This document shows, piece after piece, positions 17,207 through 28,225 of a DNA stretch of 64,000 nucleotides. A program made the translations under genes and the position numbers. The DNA comes from Pseudomonas sp. FP2309 (GTDB lineage: Bacteria; Pseudomonadota; Gammaproteobacteria; Pseudomonadales; Pseudomonadaceae), in NCBI RefSeq assembly GCF_030687575.1, contig NZ_CP117439.1:1116001-1180000 (forward strand). The letters run 5' to 3'. The stretch's first letter is position 1; the number at the start of each line of letters is the position of its first letter. The notes below the pieces were generated by a model. The model did no database searches. It had not been told where the DNA came from and saw only the letters and a program-made list of their open reading frames with translations.

Positions 17207-18180
17207 ACGTCACTCCCACGCCCGACCAGGAACATGCCGCGCTGGCCTGGCTGAGCCTGTTGCATGACCAGCCCAGCAGCGGCGACCAGGCCACCTTCAG
17301 CCGTTGGCTGCGTGCCGACCCCGCCCATGTCGAGGCCTATGCCCAGGCCCAGGTGCTGTGGGAGTTGAGCGAAGTACCGGCGCGCGCCCTGGCCGACGAA
17401 GACGCACTGGCGTTGCAGGGCTATCTCAATGCGATGAACACCTCGAAGCGCTCCCGTGCGCTGCGCTGGTCCGGCGCCTTGGCCATGGCCGCCTGCCTGT
17501 TGGTGATGGTGTCGATGGGAGTCGGCTGGCAGCCGTCGCGCTGGGTCGATGATTTTGGCGCTGATTACGTCACGGCACCGGGGGAAGTGAAGACCGTCAC
17601 CCTGGCGGATAAAACCCAGGTCACCTTGGACGCCGACAGCGCGATAGCGGTGGATTTCAGCCATGGCGAGCGGCATATCCAGTTACGCCGTGGCGCTGGT
17701 TTTTTCAGCGTGACCCACACCGGTGAATCGTTTGTGGTGACGGCGGACAGCGGCGAAGCACGGGTGCTCGGCACGCAGTTCGAGGTGCGTCTGCAACCGG
17801 CAGGGGCGCAGGTGACCGTGTTGTCCGGCCGGGTGGGTGTGACCCCTTCGAGCCAGGGCGCGCAGCAAGTGCTCACGGCCGGCCAGCAAGTGGCCTACGC
17901 CGATGGCGTGGCTGAACCGCTGCATGCGGTGGACAGCGAATCGCGCCTGGCCTGGCGCGAGGGATGGCTTAACTACTACAAGGCGCCGTTGGCCGATGTG
18001 ATCAAGGATCTGCGCCGTTACTACCCAGGCCGCATCCTGTTGCTCAACGAAGACATGGGCGCCAGGCGCGTCAGCGGCAGTTTCCCGAGCAAAGACCCGC
18101 AGGCGGTGTTGAACGCGTTGCAGGCGGTGCTTGGGTTTGAGCAGCACACGGTGCTGGGGCGGATGATCGTGGTGCGCTGA
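17203..18180 (+). CDS. second FecR-family anti-sigma factor
   Basis: A 325-residue membrane protein. The N-terminal cytoplasmic FecR_N region (AALAWLSLLHDQPSSGDQATFSRWLRADPAHVEAY) is followed by a membrane helix near residues 87-108. The periplasmic FecR domain comes next (TAPGEVKTVTLADKTQVTLD). The C-terminal segment from about residue 250 (LADVIKDLRRYYPGRILLLN, VSGSFPSKDPQAVLNALQ) resembles the STN-like domain that contacts receptor signalling domains. GTG 17203 overlaps the sigma-factor stop. It should regulate the sigma factor immediately upstream. Confidence 0.88.
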   Translation: MNVTPTPDQEHAALAWLSLLHDQPSSGDQATFSRWLRADPAHVEAYAQAQVLWELSEVPARALADEDALALQGYLNAMNTSKRSRALRWSGALAMAACLLVMVSMGVGWQPSRWVDDFGADYVTAPGEVKTVTLADKTQVTLDADSAIAVDFSHGERHIQLRRGAGFFSVTHTGESFVVTADSGEARVLGTQFEVRLQPAGAQVTVLSGRVGVTPSSQGAQQVLTAGQQVAYADGVAEPLHAVDSESRLAWREGWLNYYKAPLADVIKDLRRYYPGRILLLNEDMGARRVSGSFPSKDPQAVLNALQAVLGFEQHTVLGRMIVVR

Positions 18181-18531
18181 CTACTTCAGCGCCGCCATGA
18201 TCGCCTTAGGGTCGTAATCGCGAATCAGCGTACCATTGACGTCCACGAACGGAATCCCGCCGCCGCCCAGCGCCTCATAGGCTTTGCGCGCCTGGGCGTC
18301 TTTCTCGATATCGAACGCCTGGTACGGAATGCCTTTCTGGTCCAGGAAGCGGCGGATCTGCTGGCAGTAGCCGCACCACCCGGTGGCATAGAGCACCACC
18401 CGCGCCGACGTGCGGACCTGCTCCGATACCACCTGCGAGGGGTTGAACAGCCGCTCGATCTTGCCCCAGTTCTGAATCACCACCACAACCAGCAACACCA
18501 GCAGGACTTTTTTCAGGACCCCGCCAAGCAT
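18181..18531 (-). CDS. membrane-anchored glutaredoxin-family protein
   Basis: A 116-residue protein with an N-terminal hydrophobic helix (about residues 8-20) and a thioredoxin-fold glutaredoxin domain. The active site is C53-G-Y-C56 in YATGWCGYCQQIR, with the cis-proline in GGGGIPFVDVNG. The anchor distinguishes it from soluble glutaredoxins. The orientation of the domain, cytoplasmic or periplasmic, cannot be told. The start overlaps the ndpA stop by one base, so it is translationally coupled to a nucleoid protein gene; a functional link is not known. Confidence 0.85.
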   Translation of the reverse strand: MLGGVLKKVLLVLLVVVVIQNWGKIERLFNPSQVVSEQVRTSARVVLYATGWCGYCQQIRRFLDQKGIPYQAFDIEKDAQARKAYEALGGGGIPFVDVNGTLIRDYDPKAIMAALK

Positions 18532-19535
18532 CAGTTGCGGCGCTTGAGCTGGTCGGTCAGTTGGGTCGGCAGGCCCTTGATGATCAAAGTGCCAGCCGCT
18601 TCGTCGTATTCAATCTTGTCGCCCAGCAGGTGCGCTTCAAAACTGATCGACAGGCCCTCGGCGCGGCCGGTGAAGCGGCGGAACTGGTTGAGGGTGCGTT
18701 TATCGGCCGGGATCTCCGGCGACAGGCCGTAGTCTTTGTTGCGAATGTGGTCGTAGAACGCTTTTGGTCGATCTTCATCGATCAAGCCCGACAGTTCTTC
18801 CAGGCCCATGGGCTCACCGAGCTTGGCCTGGCTGCTGGCGTAGTCCACCAGAGTCTTGGTTTTTTCGCGGGCCGACTCGTCCGGCAGGTCTTCGCTTTCT
18901 ACGAAGTCACTGAAGGCCTTGAGCAGGGTGCGGGTCTCGCCCGGCCCGTCGACACCTTCCTGGCAGCCGATAAAGTCACGGAAGTACTCCGAGACTTTCT
19001 TGCCGTTCTTGCCTTTGATAAACGAGATGTACTGCTTGGACTGTTTGTTGTTCTGCCACTCGGACACGTTGATCCGTGCCGCCAGGTGCAGTTGGCCCAG
19101 GTCCAGGTGACGGGAGGGCGTCACGTCCAGCTCGTCGGTCACCGCCACGCCTTCGCTGTGGTGCAGCAGGGCGATCGCCAGGTAGTCGGTCATGCCTTGC
19201 TGGTAGTGGGCAAACAGTACGTGGCCGCCGGTGGAGAGGTTGGACTCTTCCATCAGCTTCTGCAGGTGCTCGACCGCGGTGCGGCTGAAGGTGGTGAAAT
19301 CCTGGCCACCGTCGAAATACTCCTTCAACCAGCCGCTGAACGGGTGCGCGCCGGACTCGGCATGGAAGAAACCCCAGGCCTTGCCTTGTTTGGCGTTGTA
19401 GCTCTCGTTGAGGTCGGCAAGCATGTTCTCGATGGCCGCCGATTCGGACAGCTCCGAATCGCGTGCATGCAGAACTGCGGGCGTGCCGTCGGGTTTTTTG
19501 TCGATCAGGTGGACGATGCAATGACGGATCGGCAT
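18531..19535 (-). CDS. ndpA: nucleoid-associated protein NdpA/YejK
   Basis: A 334-residue DNA-associated protein of the YejK/NdpA family, located in the nucleoid. The family opening [19 protein letters not shown] is present, as are [27 protein letters not shown] and the C-terminal [23 protein letters not shown] 19535 fits this opening; an extended frame from 19610 adds a Pro/Gly-rich segment not seen in the family. The molecular role remains poorly defined; spermidine-nucleoid association has been reported for E. coli. Confidence 0.9.
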   Translation of the reverse strand: MPIRHCIVHLIDKKPDGTPAVLHARDSELSESAAIENMLADLNESYNAKQGKAWGFFHAESGAHPFSGWLKEYFDGGQDFTTFSRTAVEHLQKLMEESNLSTGGHVLFAHYQQGMTDYLAIALLHHSEGVAVTDELDVTPSRHLDLGQLHLAARINVSEWQNNKQSKQYISFIKGKNGKKVSEYFRDFIGCQEGVDGPGETRTLLKAFSDFVESEDLPDESAREKTKTLVDYASSQAKLGEPMGLEELSGLIDEDRPKAFYDHIRNKDYGLSPEIPADKRTLNQFRRFTGRAEGLSISFEAHLLGDKIEYDEAAGTLIIKGLPTQLTDQLKRRN

Positions 19536-19931
19536 AGGCTTCTCGGCTGGTTGAAGGGGAGCGGTCGGCCTCCCCAAAAAGTCGCCCAGTGTACCGCACC
19601 CATTGGCCAAGACACGCGTCGAAGGCGGTTTTGACCACTGTCCGACGGGGCATATGCCCTTTTTTCACGGTTTAGAGCGATAAAGCTGACCAATTGGGTA
19701 GGTAGAGGCGGATATTTCCCCGTCTCTGTGCTAGTTTTGCCCCGTCTTACGCCACGTATCGGCGTTAAGCGTGCATTCAGCATCTGTCAGGTCGAACCAA
19801 TCCCCGTTTCAAGCATCTATAACCCCGATCTCCGAGGTTATGGCCTGGGGTGCCAGACCTAGACGGTCGGGCTCGACGGCTGACACTGCACTCTGCAATC
19901 CATATGAATTTGATAGGGAAGGAACACCACA
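19536..19931. other. divergent promoter region of ndpA and the HU gene
   Basis: This 396-bp stretch has no supported gene. It holds a GGGCATATGCCC palindrome at 19648-19659 followed by six T residues, and an ATAACC...GGTTAT dyad at 19819-19841. Either could be regulatory, but neither matches a known operator. A good ribosome binding site (GGAAGGAA) precedes the HU start. Confidence 0.4.
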
Positions 19932-20213
19932 ATGGCTATTACTAAAGACCAACTGATCGCTGACCTGGCTGAAGCAGTAGACGCACCGAAAACTACCGTG
20001 CGCGCTCTGCTGGACCAACTGAGCCAAGTTGTTGCTGATCAGCTGGAAAACGGCGGCGAAATCACTCTGCCAGGTGTTGGCAAACTGAAAGTGACCGAGC
20101 GTCCAGCCCGTACTGGCCGTAACCCTTCGACTGGCGCTGCCATCGAAATCGCTGCTAAGAAAGTTATCAAGCTGGTTGTGGCCAAAGGCCTGACCGACGC
20201 TGTTAACAAGTAA
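19932..20213 (+). CDS. HU-family DNA-binding protein (HupN-like)
   Basis: A 93-residue histone-like protein that bends and compacts DNA as a dimer. It has two N-terminal helices (KDQLIADLAEAVDAPKTTVR) and the beta-arm with the RPARTGRNPSTGAAIEI signature, in which the Pro intercalates. The sequence differs from the typical HupA and HupB openings and is closest to the third Pseudomonas HU paralogue, HupN. It is a single gene with its own strong terminator. The codon use is that of a highly expressed gene. Confidence 0.93.
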   Translation: MAITKDQLIADLAEAVDAPKTTVRALLDQLSQVVADQLENGGEITLPGVGKLKVTERPARTGRNPSTGAAIEIAAKKVIKLVVAKGLTDAVNK

Positions 20214-20221
20214 GACGCAGC

Positions 20222-20262
20222 AAAAAAAACCGTGCTCCGGAGCGATCCGGGCACGGTTTTTT
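20222..20262 (+). terminator. rho-independent terminator of the HU gene
   Basis: A-run, then CCGTGC...GCACGG stem with inner CCGG/CCGG pairing, then a T-run. It lies nine bases after the HU stop and is symmetric enough to work on both strands. Confidence 0.85.
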
Positions 20263-20278
20263 GTTGCCTGCGTTTTTA

Positions 20279-20308
20279 CTGTGGCGAGGGCAAGCGCCCT
20301 CGCCACAG
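20279..20308. repeat. REP-like palindrome
   Basis: CTGTGGCGAGGG and its exact reverse complement CCCTCGCCACAG surround CAAGCG. This is a repetitive extragenic palindrome of a type common in fluorescent pseudomonads. It lies in the short gap between convergent HU and rlmF genes. Confidence 0.75.
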
Positions 20309-20310
20309 GG

Positions 20311-21330
20311 TTAGTCGCGCACCCAGCGCTGGCGCCAGATCTGCTGTTCGTTTTTGGTCTGGAAGGTCCAGGCCACGAAACGGCTTTGCTTCTGACCCTG
20401 GGACATTTCCACCACTTGGCTTTCCAGCACGCCGGCTTTTTTCAGGGCGATCTCGATGGCGGGCAAGTTCGACGCTTTGGACACCAGGGTGCTGAACCAC
20501 AACACCTTGTGGGCAAAGTGCGCACTCTCGGCGATAAGCTGCGTCACAAAGCGCGCTTCGCCGCCTTCACACCACAGTTCGGCCGATTGGCCGCCGAAGT
20601 TCAATACCGGCAGTTTACGCTTGGGATCGGCCTTGCCCAGGGCGCGCCACTTGCGCTCGCTTCCTTTGGTGGCTTCGTCCATGGAGGCGTGGAACGGCGG
20701 GTTGCACATGGTCAGGTCAAAACGCTCACCCGGCTCCAGCAGGCCCAACAGGATGTGCTTGGGGTTGTCCTGCTGACGCAGTTGGATGACCTTGCTCAGG
20801 TCATTGGACTGCACGATGGCCTTGGCCGCCGCCACCGCGATTGGGTCGACTTCGGAGCCGAGGAAGTTCCAGCGGTACTCCATGTAGCCAATCAGCGGGT
20901 AGACGCAGTTGGCGCCCATGCCGATGTCCAGCACTTTGACGATGGAACCCCGTGGGATCTTGCCTTCATTGACGCCGGCCAGCAGGTCGGCCAGGAAGTG
21001 CACATAGTCCGCGCGCCCAGGCACCGGAGGGCACAGGTAGTCAGCCGGGATGTCCCAGTGCTGGATACCGTAGAACGACTTGAGCAACGCCCGGTTGAAC
21101 ACGCGTACTGCATCGGGGCTGGCGAAGTCGATGCTCTCTTTGCCGTAGGGGTTGAGAATCACGAATTTCGCCAGCTCCGGCGTGGTCTTGATCAGCGCCG
21201 GGAAGTCGTAACGCCCCGTGTGGCGGTTGCGCGGGTGCAGGGTAGCCTCTTTGCGCGGCGCGACGGGTTTGGCCGTGGCGGCGGTTTTAGGCTTCTTGCG
21301 TGCAGGTTTGGGCGTAGTGGGGGCGGTCAT
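20311..21330 (-). CDS. rlmF: 23S rRNA (adenine1618-N6)-methyltransferase
   Basis: A SAM-dependent enzyme that methylates A1618 of 23S rRNA. A basic Ala/Lys/Pro-rich N-terminal extension (residues 1-30) precedes [17 protein letters not shown]. The SAM-binding region [20 protein letters not shown] and the catalytic NPPFHAS motif of N6-adenine methyltransferases are both present. At 339 residues it matches the family. It converges with the HU gene. Confidence 0.93.
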   Translation of the reverse strand: MTAPTTPKPARKKPKTAATAKPVAPRKEATLHPRNRHTGRYDFPALIKTTPELAKFVILNPYGKESIDFASPDAVRVFNRALLKSFYGIQHWDIPADYLCPPVPGRADYVHFLADLLAGVNEGKIPRGSIVKVLDIGMGANCVYPLIGYMEYRWNFLGSEVDPIAVAAAKAIVQSNDLSKVIQLRQQDNPKHILLGLLEPGERFDLTMCNPPFHASMDEATKGSERKWRALGKADPKRKLPVLNFGGQSAELWCEGGEARFVTQLIAESAHFAHKVLWFSTLVSKASNLPAIEIALKKAGVLESQVVEMSQGQKQSRFVAWTFQTKNEQQIWRQRWVRD

Positions 21331-21445
21331 GTTGATTCTGGTGTTGGCTCAAAGTGGTGGGCATTGTCACACATCTTGAGGGTAACCCGGTCAAATGTGG
21401 GTTGGGGGCCTACATGCCTTCCACATTGATCGGGTTCACAGGGCC

Positions 21446-21475
21446 AAAAAAAAGAGACTCGAAAGTCTCTTTTTT
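21446..21475 (-). terminator. rho-independent terminator of valS
   Basis: An A-run and AAGAGACT paired with AGTCTCTT around a CGAA tetraloop, ending in a T-run on both strands, lies 15 bp after the valS stop. It may also stop transcription arriving from the other side. Confidence 0.85.
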
Positions 21476-21490
21476 CACACGGTTCAAGCC

Positions 21491-24337
21491 TTACAGGCTG
21501 GAAATCCGCGCATGTTGCTCGGCCAACTTGCCCAGGGCCTGCTCAGCCTCGGCCAGTTTGGCGCGTTCTTTCTCGATCACTTCAGCCGGCGCCTTGTCGA
21601 CGAACGCCGCGTTGGACAGCTTGCCGCCGACCCGCTGCACTTCGCCTTGCAGGCGCAGGATTTCCTTGTCGAGGCGGGCCAGTTCGGCGCCCTTGTCGAT
21701 CAGGCCGGCCATCGGCACCAGCACTTCCATCTCGCCGACCAGTGCGGTGGCGGACAACGGTGCTTCGGCGCCTTCGGCCAATACGGTGATCGACTCCAGC
21801 TTCGCCAGCTTCTTGAGCAGTGCCTCGTTTTCAGCCAGGCGACGCTGGTCTTCGGCACTGGCGTTCTTCACGAACACCGCCAGCGGCTTGCCTGGCCCGA
21901 TGTTCATCTCGGCGCGGATGTTACGTGTGCCAAGCATCAGGGTCTTGAGCCACTCGATATCGCTTTCGGCCGCCTCATCGATGCGCGCTTCGTTGGCCAC
22001 CGGCCAAGGTTGCAGCATGATGGTCTTGCCTTCGATACCGGCCAGCGGCGCCAGGCGCTGCCAGATTTCTTCGGTGATGAAGGGCATGAACGGGTGCGCC
22101 AGGCGCAGCGCCACTTCCAATACGCGCACCAGGGTGCGGCGGGTGCCGCGCTGGCGTTCGATTGGCGCGTTTTCGTCCCACAGCACCGGCTTGGACAGTT
22201 CCAGGTACCAGTCGCAATACTGGTTCCAGATGAACTCGTACAAGGCCTGCGCCGCCAGGTCGAAACGGAACTGGTCGAGCTGGCGGGTCACTTCGGCTTC
22301 GGTGCGTTGCAGTTGCGAGATGATCCAGCGGTCGGCCAGGCTCAACTCATAAGCTTCGCCGTTCTGGCCGCAGTCTTCGCCTTTATCGAGCACATAGCGC
22401 GCAGCGTTCCATATCTTGTTGCAGAAGTTGCGATAGCCTTCAACGCGGCCCATGTCGAACTTGATGTCGCGACCGGTGGACGCCAGCGAGCAGAAGGTGA
22501 AACGCAGGGCATCGGTGCCGTAGCTGGCGATGCCGTCGGCGAACTCGTCGCGGGTCTGCTTCTCGATCTTTTTCGCCAGTTTCGGCTGCATCAGGCCCGA
22601 GGTGCGTTTCTGCACCAGGGTTTCCAGGTCGATGCCGTCGATGATGTCCAGCGGGTCGAGCACGTTGCCCTTGGACTTGGACATCTTCTGACCCTGGCCA
22701 TCACGCACGAGGCCGTGCACGTACACGGTCTTGAACGGTACCTGCGGCGTGCCGTCCTCGTTCTTCACCAGGTGCATGGTCAGCATGATCATCCGGGCAA
22801 CCCAGAAGAAAATGATATCGAAGCCGGTGACCAGCACATCGGTGGAGTGGAATTTCTTCAGGAATTCGGTCTGCTGCGGCCAGCCCAGGGTGGAGAAGGT
22901 CCACAGGCCCGAGCTGAACCAGGTGTCCAGTACGTCGTTGTCCTGTTGCAGCACCACGTCCGCGCCAAGGTTGTGCTTGGCACGCACTTCGGCTTCGTCG
23001 CGGCCAACGTAGACCTTGCCCGACTCGTCGTACCAGGCCGGAATGCGGTGGCCCCACCACAGTTGACGGCTGATGCACCAATCCTGAATGTCGCGCATCC
23101 ACGAGAAGTACATGTTTTCGTACTGTTTAGGCACGAACTGGATGCGACCGTCTTCCACGGCAGCAATCGCAGGTTCTGCCAACGGCTTGGTGGAGACGTA
23201 CCACTGGTCGGTCAGCCACGGCTCGATCACGGTGCCGGAACGATCGCCCTTGGGCACTTTCAGCGCGTGGTCGTCGACGCTGACCAGCAAACCAATGGCG
23301 TCGAATGCGGCCACGATCTGCTTGCGCGCTTCAAAACGGTCGAGGCCGGCGTATTCGGCCGGGATCTGCCCGTCGATGCTCTCGTTCAGCGTGCCGTCCA
23401 GGTTGAACACCTGGCAGGCCGGCAGGACGGCGGCGTTCTTGTCGAACATGTTCAGCAGCGGCAGGTTGTGGCGCTTGCCGACTTCGTAGTCGTTGAAATC
23501 GTGGGCCGGGGTGATCTTCACGCAACCGGTACCGAATTCGGGATCGCAATAGTCGTCCGCGATGATCGGGATGCGGCGACCCACCAATGGCAGCTCGACG
23601 AACTTGCCGATCAGTGCCTGATAGCGCTCGTCGTTCGGGTTAACCGCGACAGCGGCATCGCCGAGCATGGTTTCCGGACGGGTGGTAGCGACGATCAGGT
23701 AGTCGTTGCCTTCGGCGGTCTTGGCGCCGTCGGCCAGCGGGTATTTGAGATTCCACAGGAAGCCTTTCTCGTCGTGGTTTTCCACTTCGAGGTCGGAAAT
23801 CGCCGTGTGCAACTTGGTGTCCCAGTTGACCAGGCGTTTGCCACGGTAGATCAGGCCGTCTTCATGCAGGCGCACGAACGCTTCTTTCACGGCTTCGGAC
23901 AGGCCGTCGTCCATGGTGAAGCGCTCGCGGCTCCAGTCAACGGATGAGCCCAGGCGACGGATCTGACGGCTGATATTGCCGCCGGACTGGTCTTTCCATT
24001 CCCAGATTTTTTCCAGGAATTTCTCGCGACCCAGGTCGTGGCGGCTCTGGCCGGTGGCTTCGAGTTGACGCTCCACCAGCATCTGCGTGGCGATACCGGC
24101 GTGGTCGGTACCCGGCTGCCACAGGGTGTCGCGACCCTGCATACGGCGGAAACGGATCAACGCATCCATGATCGCATTGTTGAAGCCATGGCCCATGTGC
24201 AGGCTGCCAGTGACGTTCGGTGGCGGGATCATGATGGTGTAGGACTCGCCCGCACCTTGCGGAGCGAAATAGTTCTCGGACTCCCAGGTGTTGTACCAGG
24301 AAGTTTCAATTGCGTGCGGCTGGTAGGTCTTATCCAT
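21491..24337 (-). CDS. valS: valyl-tRNA synthetase
   Basis: A class I aminoacyl-tRNA synthetase of 948 residues that charges tRNA-Val and edits mischarged threonine. The HIGH-type motif is HMGH at residues 47-50, after PPPNVTGSL. The KMSKSKGN motif lies in the second half. The central insert is the editing domain, and the C-terminus is a coiled-coil arm ([19 protein letters not shown]). ATG 24337 gives the normal [11 protein letters not shown] start; a longer frame adds eight residues. It follows the holC cluster. Confidence 0.96.
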   Translation of the reverse strand: MDKTYQPHAIETSWYNTWESENYFAPQGAGESYTIMIPPPNVTGSLHMGHGFNNAIMDALIRFRRMQGRDTLWQPGTDHAGIATQMLVERQLEATGQSRHDLGREKFLEKIWEWKDQSGGNISRQIRRLGSSVDWSRERFTMDDGLSEAVKEAFVRLHEDGLIYRGKRLVNWDTKLHTAISDLEVENHDEKGFLWNLKYPLADGAKTAEGNDYLIVATTRPETMLGDAAVAVNPNDERYQALIGKFVELPLVGRRIPIIADDYCDPEFGTGCVKITPAHDFNDYEVGKRHNLPLLNMFDKNAAVLPACQVFNLDGTLNESIDGQIPAEYAGLDRFEARKQIVAAFDAIGLLVSVDDHALKVPKGDRSGTVIEPWLTDQWYVSTKPLAEPAIAAVEDGRIQFVPKQYENMYFSWMRDIQDWCISRQLWWGHRIPAWYDESGKVYVGRDEAEVRAKHNLGADVVLQQDNDVLDTWFSSGLWTFSTLGWPQQTEFLKKFHSTDVLVTGFDIIFFWVARMIMLTMHLVKNEDGTPQVPFKTVYVHGLVRDGQGQKMSKSKGNVLDPLDIIDGIDLETLVQKRTSGLMQPKLAKKIEKQTRDEFADGIASYGTDALRFTFCSLASTGRDIKFDMGRVEGYRNFCNKIWNAARYVLDKGEDCGQNGEAYELSLADRWIISQLQRTEAEVTRQLDQFRFDLAAQALYEFIWNQYCDWYLELSKPVLWDENAPIERQRGTRRTLVRVLEVALRLAHPFMPFITEEIWQRLAPLAGIEGKTIMLQPWPVANEARIDEAAESDIEWLKTLMLGTRNIRAEMNIGPGKPLAVFVKNASAEDQRRLAENEALLKKLAKLESITVLAEGAEAPLSATALVGEMEVLVPMAGLIDKGAELARLDKEILRLQGEVQRVGGKLSNAAFVDKAPAEVIEKERAKLAEAEQALGKLAEQHARISSL

Positions 24338-24404
24338 GCGCGGCGGGACCCTAGTTGGCATTTATTCAGGAAAGCCGACAAGTATAAGGGGTGAGGCAGC
24401 TGCA

Positions 24405-24454
24405 AGCTATAAGCTGCAAGCGGGTCGCAGTGTTCGCGCTTGCAGCTTATGGCT
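24405..24454. repeat. 18-bp inverted repeat between holC cluster and valS
   Basis: AGCTATAAGCTGCAAGCG (24405-24422) pairs with CGCTTGCAGCTTATGGCT (24437-24454) with one mismatch. The right arm overlaps the stop codon of the 130-residue gene. AGCTTGCAGCTT-type repeats recur in pseudomonads. It may act as a transcript-stabilising hairpin or weak terminator. Confidence 0.7.
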
Positions 24455-24845
24455 AGTTATTTGTGGCTGCGGCGATCAGCCGTTCCATGCGCGCATCCAT
24501 CCGGCGCTTGATCTCGGTTTCGATATGCGGGGCAAAGTCATCGATCACGTCTTGCATGATCAGTTGCGCGGCGGCGCGCAGTTCGTTGTCCAGGTGCAGC
24601 AGCAGGGCGTCCTGGGTTTTTTCGGCGGCAACGGCCACAGGCGCCGCGTTCAGGACAGGCGGCTCGACAACTGCCGGGGCAGGCTTGCCGCCGACCATGT
24701 CGAACAGCAGCGGAATCTGTACTTCGCCATCGGCCGATTCGGTCAACAGCGGCGGCTGCAAACCGTCATCACCCAGCAACTGGCGGATCGACTCGAGGTC
24801 GTCCAGCAGGTGGTCGTCTTTTTTTACAGGCTTGGAAGTGTCCAT
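24453..24845 (-). CDS. conserved Pseudomonas protein downstream of holC, function unknown
   Basis: A 130-residue acidic protein starting MDTSKPVKKDDHLLDDLESI. The middle is Pro/Ala/Val-rich (residues 55-75). The C-terminal part is helical (LLLHLDNELRAAAQLIMQDV, then HIETEIKRRMDARMERLI). No domain is recognised. ATG 24845 was chosen because it starts eight bases after holC ends and upstream residues look non-coding. Placement between holC and valS is typical in Pseudomonas and suggests co-transcription. Confidence 0.75.
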   Translation of the reverse strand: MDTSKPVKKDDHLLDDLESIRQLLGDDGLQPPLLTESADGEVQIPLLFDMVGGKPAPAVVEPPVLNAAPVAVAAEKTQDALLLHLDNELRAAAQLIMQDVIDDFAPHIETEIKRRMDARMERLIAAATNN

Positions 24846-24852
24846 CGTGTGC

Positions 24853-25281
24853 TCAAAGTCGTTGTAGCCGGTGATCCTGCAAAGGATAGCCCTGTTCGCG
24901 GTAGAAACGGAAACTCTCCCGCGCGGCCTGACGAATAGCCGGATCTTCCACCACCACTTCCGCCACGCGGGCAAAGGCTTTGGCAAAAGGCGGTACTTTC
25001 AGGTCCAGGTTGACCAGCAGGTCGTGATGATCGCCGCAGCTGTCGCCCAATCCCAGCACGACGTGGCCTTCAGGTTCTGACTCGGCAGGACCGTGGGGCA
25101 CGAAGCTTTCGCCCTTGAAGCGCCACAGGCGGGCGTCAAGCTCGTCGCGTTGGGCGGCATCGCTGCAATGCAGGTAGATGCGGTGACCCATGCGCCAGGC
25201 TTTTTCGGTGAGTTTGCAGGCAAAGTCCAGGCGCGCGAGCGGGTCGGCGCTGGGCAATATATAGAAGTCGACTTGGGTCAT
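24853..25281 (-). CDS. holC: DNA polymerase III chi subunit
   Basis: A 142-residue clamp-loader subunit that links the polymerase III holoenzyme to SSB through the psi-chi complex. The family strings are clear: VDFYILPSADPLARLDFACKL near the N-terminus, HCSDAAQRDELDARLWRFKG, and SFVPH. The gene sits between pepA and valS in the order usual for Pseudomonas. Confidence 0.93.
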   Translation of the reverse strand: MTQVDFYILPSADPLARLDFACKLTEKAWRMGHRIYLHCSDAAQRDELDARLWRFKGESFVPHGPAESEPEGHVVLGLGDSCGDHHDLLVNLDLKVPPFAKAFARVAEVVVEDPAIRQAARESFRFYREQGYPLQDHRLQRL

Positions 25282-25332
25282 TGCGGTTCCTGAGACCGGA
25301 GCGGCGTGCTCGCCGCCCCGGCATCTTCAGTT

Positions 25333-27106
<1,774 letters not shown>

Positions 27107-28225
27107 TTGATCGTCTTCCGTTATCTGTCCCGCGAAGTCCTGTTGACCCTGAGTGCCGTGAGTGCGGTGCTGTTGGTCATCATCATGAGTGGTCGTTTCG
27201 TCAAATACCTGGCCCAGGCCGCTTCCGGCGCGCTGGACCCAGGCTCGCTGTTCCTGATCATGGGCTTTCGCCTGCCGGGGTTCCTGCAGCTGATTCTGCC
27301 GTTGGGCCTGTTCCTCGGGATCCTGCTGGCGTATGGCCGCCTGTACCTTGAAAGCGAAATGACCGTGCTCTCGGCCACCGGCATGAGCCAGCAGCGCTTG
27401 CTGGGCATGACCATGATCCCGGCCGCCGGCGTTGCCCTCATCGTCGCATGGCTGAGCCTGAGCCTGGCGCCTCAGGGCGCCATGCAGTTTCAGCTGGTGC
27501 TGAACAAACAGGACGCGATGACGGAGTTCGACACCCTCGAGCCGGGCCGCTTCCAGGCGCTCAATGACGGCACCCGGGTGACCTACACCGAAACCCTCAC
27601 CGAAGACCGCGCCAACCTGGGCGGGGTGTTCATCTCCGAAAAACGCCTGGGCCAGGATAAGAAAGATCGTGGTATTTCCGTGCTGGTGGCCGACTCCGGT
27701 CGCCAGGAAGTGCGCCCGGATGGCAGTCGCTACCTGATCCTGGAAAACGGCTATCGCTATGACGGCAGCCCCGGCCAGGCCGACTACCGCGCGATCAAGT
27801 ACGACACCTATGGCGTGATGCTTGCCCGCCCGGACGTCAGCAGCGAAGTCACCGACCGTGATGCTATCCCTACGCAAGACCTGTTCGGCAGTGAGGAGCT
27901 GCGTTCCATCGCCGAATTGCAATGGCGTATTTCCCTGCCGTTGCTGGTGTTTATCGTGACCTTGATGGCCGTGCCGCTGTCGCGCGTCAATCCGCGCCAG
28001 GGCCGCTTCCTCAAGCTGTTGCCGGCAATCCTGCTATATATGGCCTACCTCACCATCCTGATTTCCGCCCGTGGCTCGCTGGAGAAAGGCAAGCTGTCGC
28101 CGACTCTGGGCCTGTGGTGGGTGCACGGGATCTTCCTGATGATCGGTCTGGGCCTGCTCTACTGGGAACCTATCCGTTTGAAAATGATGAGCCGTCGTGG
28201 CCAGAAGGAGTTGGCTCGTGGCTAA
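27107..28225 (+). CDS. lptF: LPS export ABC transporter permease LptF
   Basis: An inner-membrane subunit of the LptB2FG complex that extracts lipopolysaccharide and passes it to LptC-LptA. It has three N-terminal and three C-terminal helices around a periplasmic beta-jellyroll (about residues 120-260). TTG 27107 is chosen because GGAG lies eight bases upstream and the product starts MIVFRYLSREVL, as in other Pseudomonas LptF; a GTG at 27098 would overlap the ribosome binding site. It overlaps lptG by eight bases. Confidence 0.93.
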   Translation: MIVFRYLSREVLLTLSAVSAVLLVIIMSGRFVKYLAQAASGALDPGSLFLIMGFRLPGFLQLILPLGLFLGILLAYGRLYLESEMTVLSATGMSQQRLLGMTMIPAAGVALIVAWLSLSLAPQGAMQFQLVLNKQDAMTEFDTLEPGRFQALNDGTRVTYTETLTEDRANLGGVFISEKRLGQDKKDRGISVLVADSGRQEVRPDGSRYLILENGYRYDGSPGQADYRAIKYDTYGVMLARPDVSSEVTDRDAIPTQDLFGSEELRSIAELQWRISLPLLVFIVTLMAVPLSRVNPRQGRFLKLLPAILLYMAYLTILISARGSLEKGKLSPTLGLWWVHGIFLMIGLGLLYWEPIRLKMMSRRGQKELARG

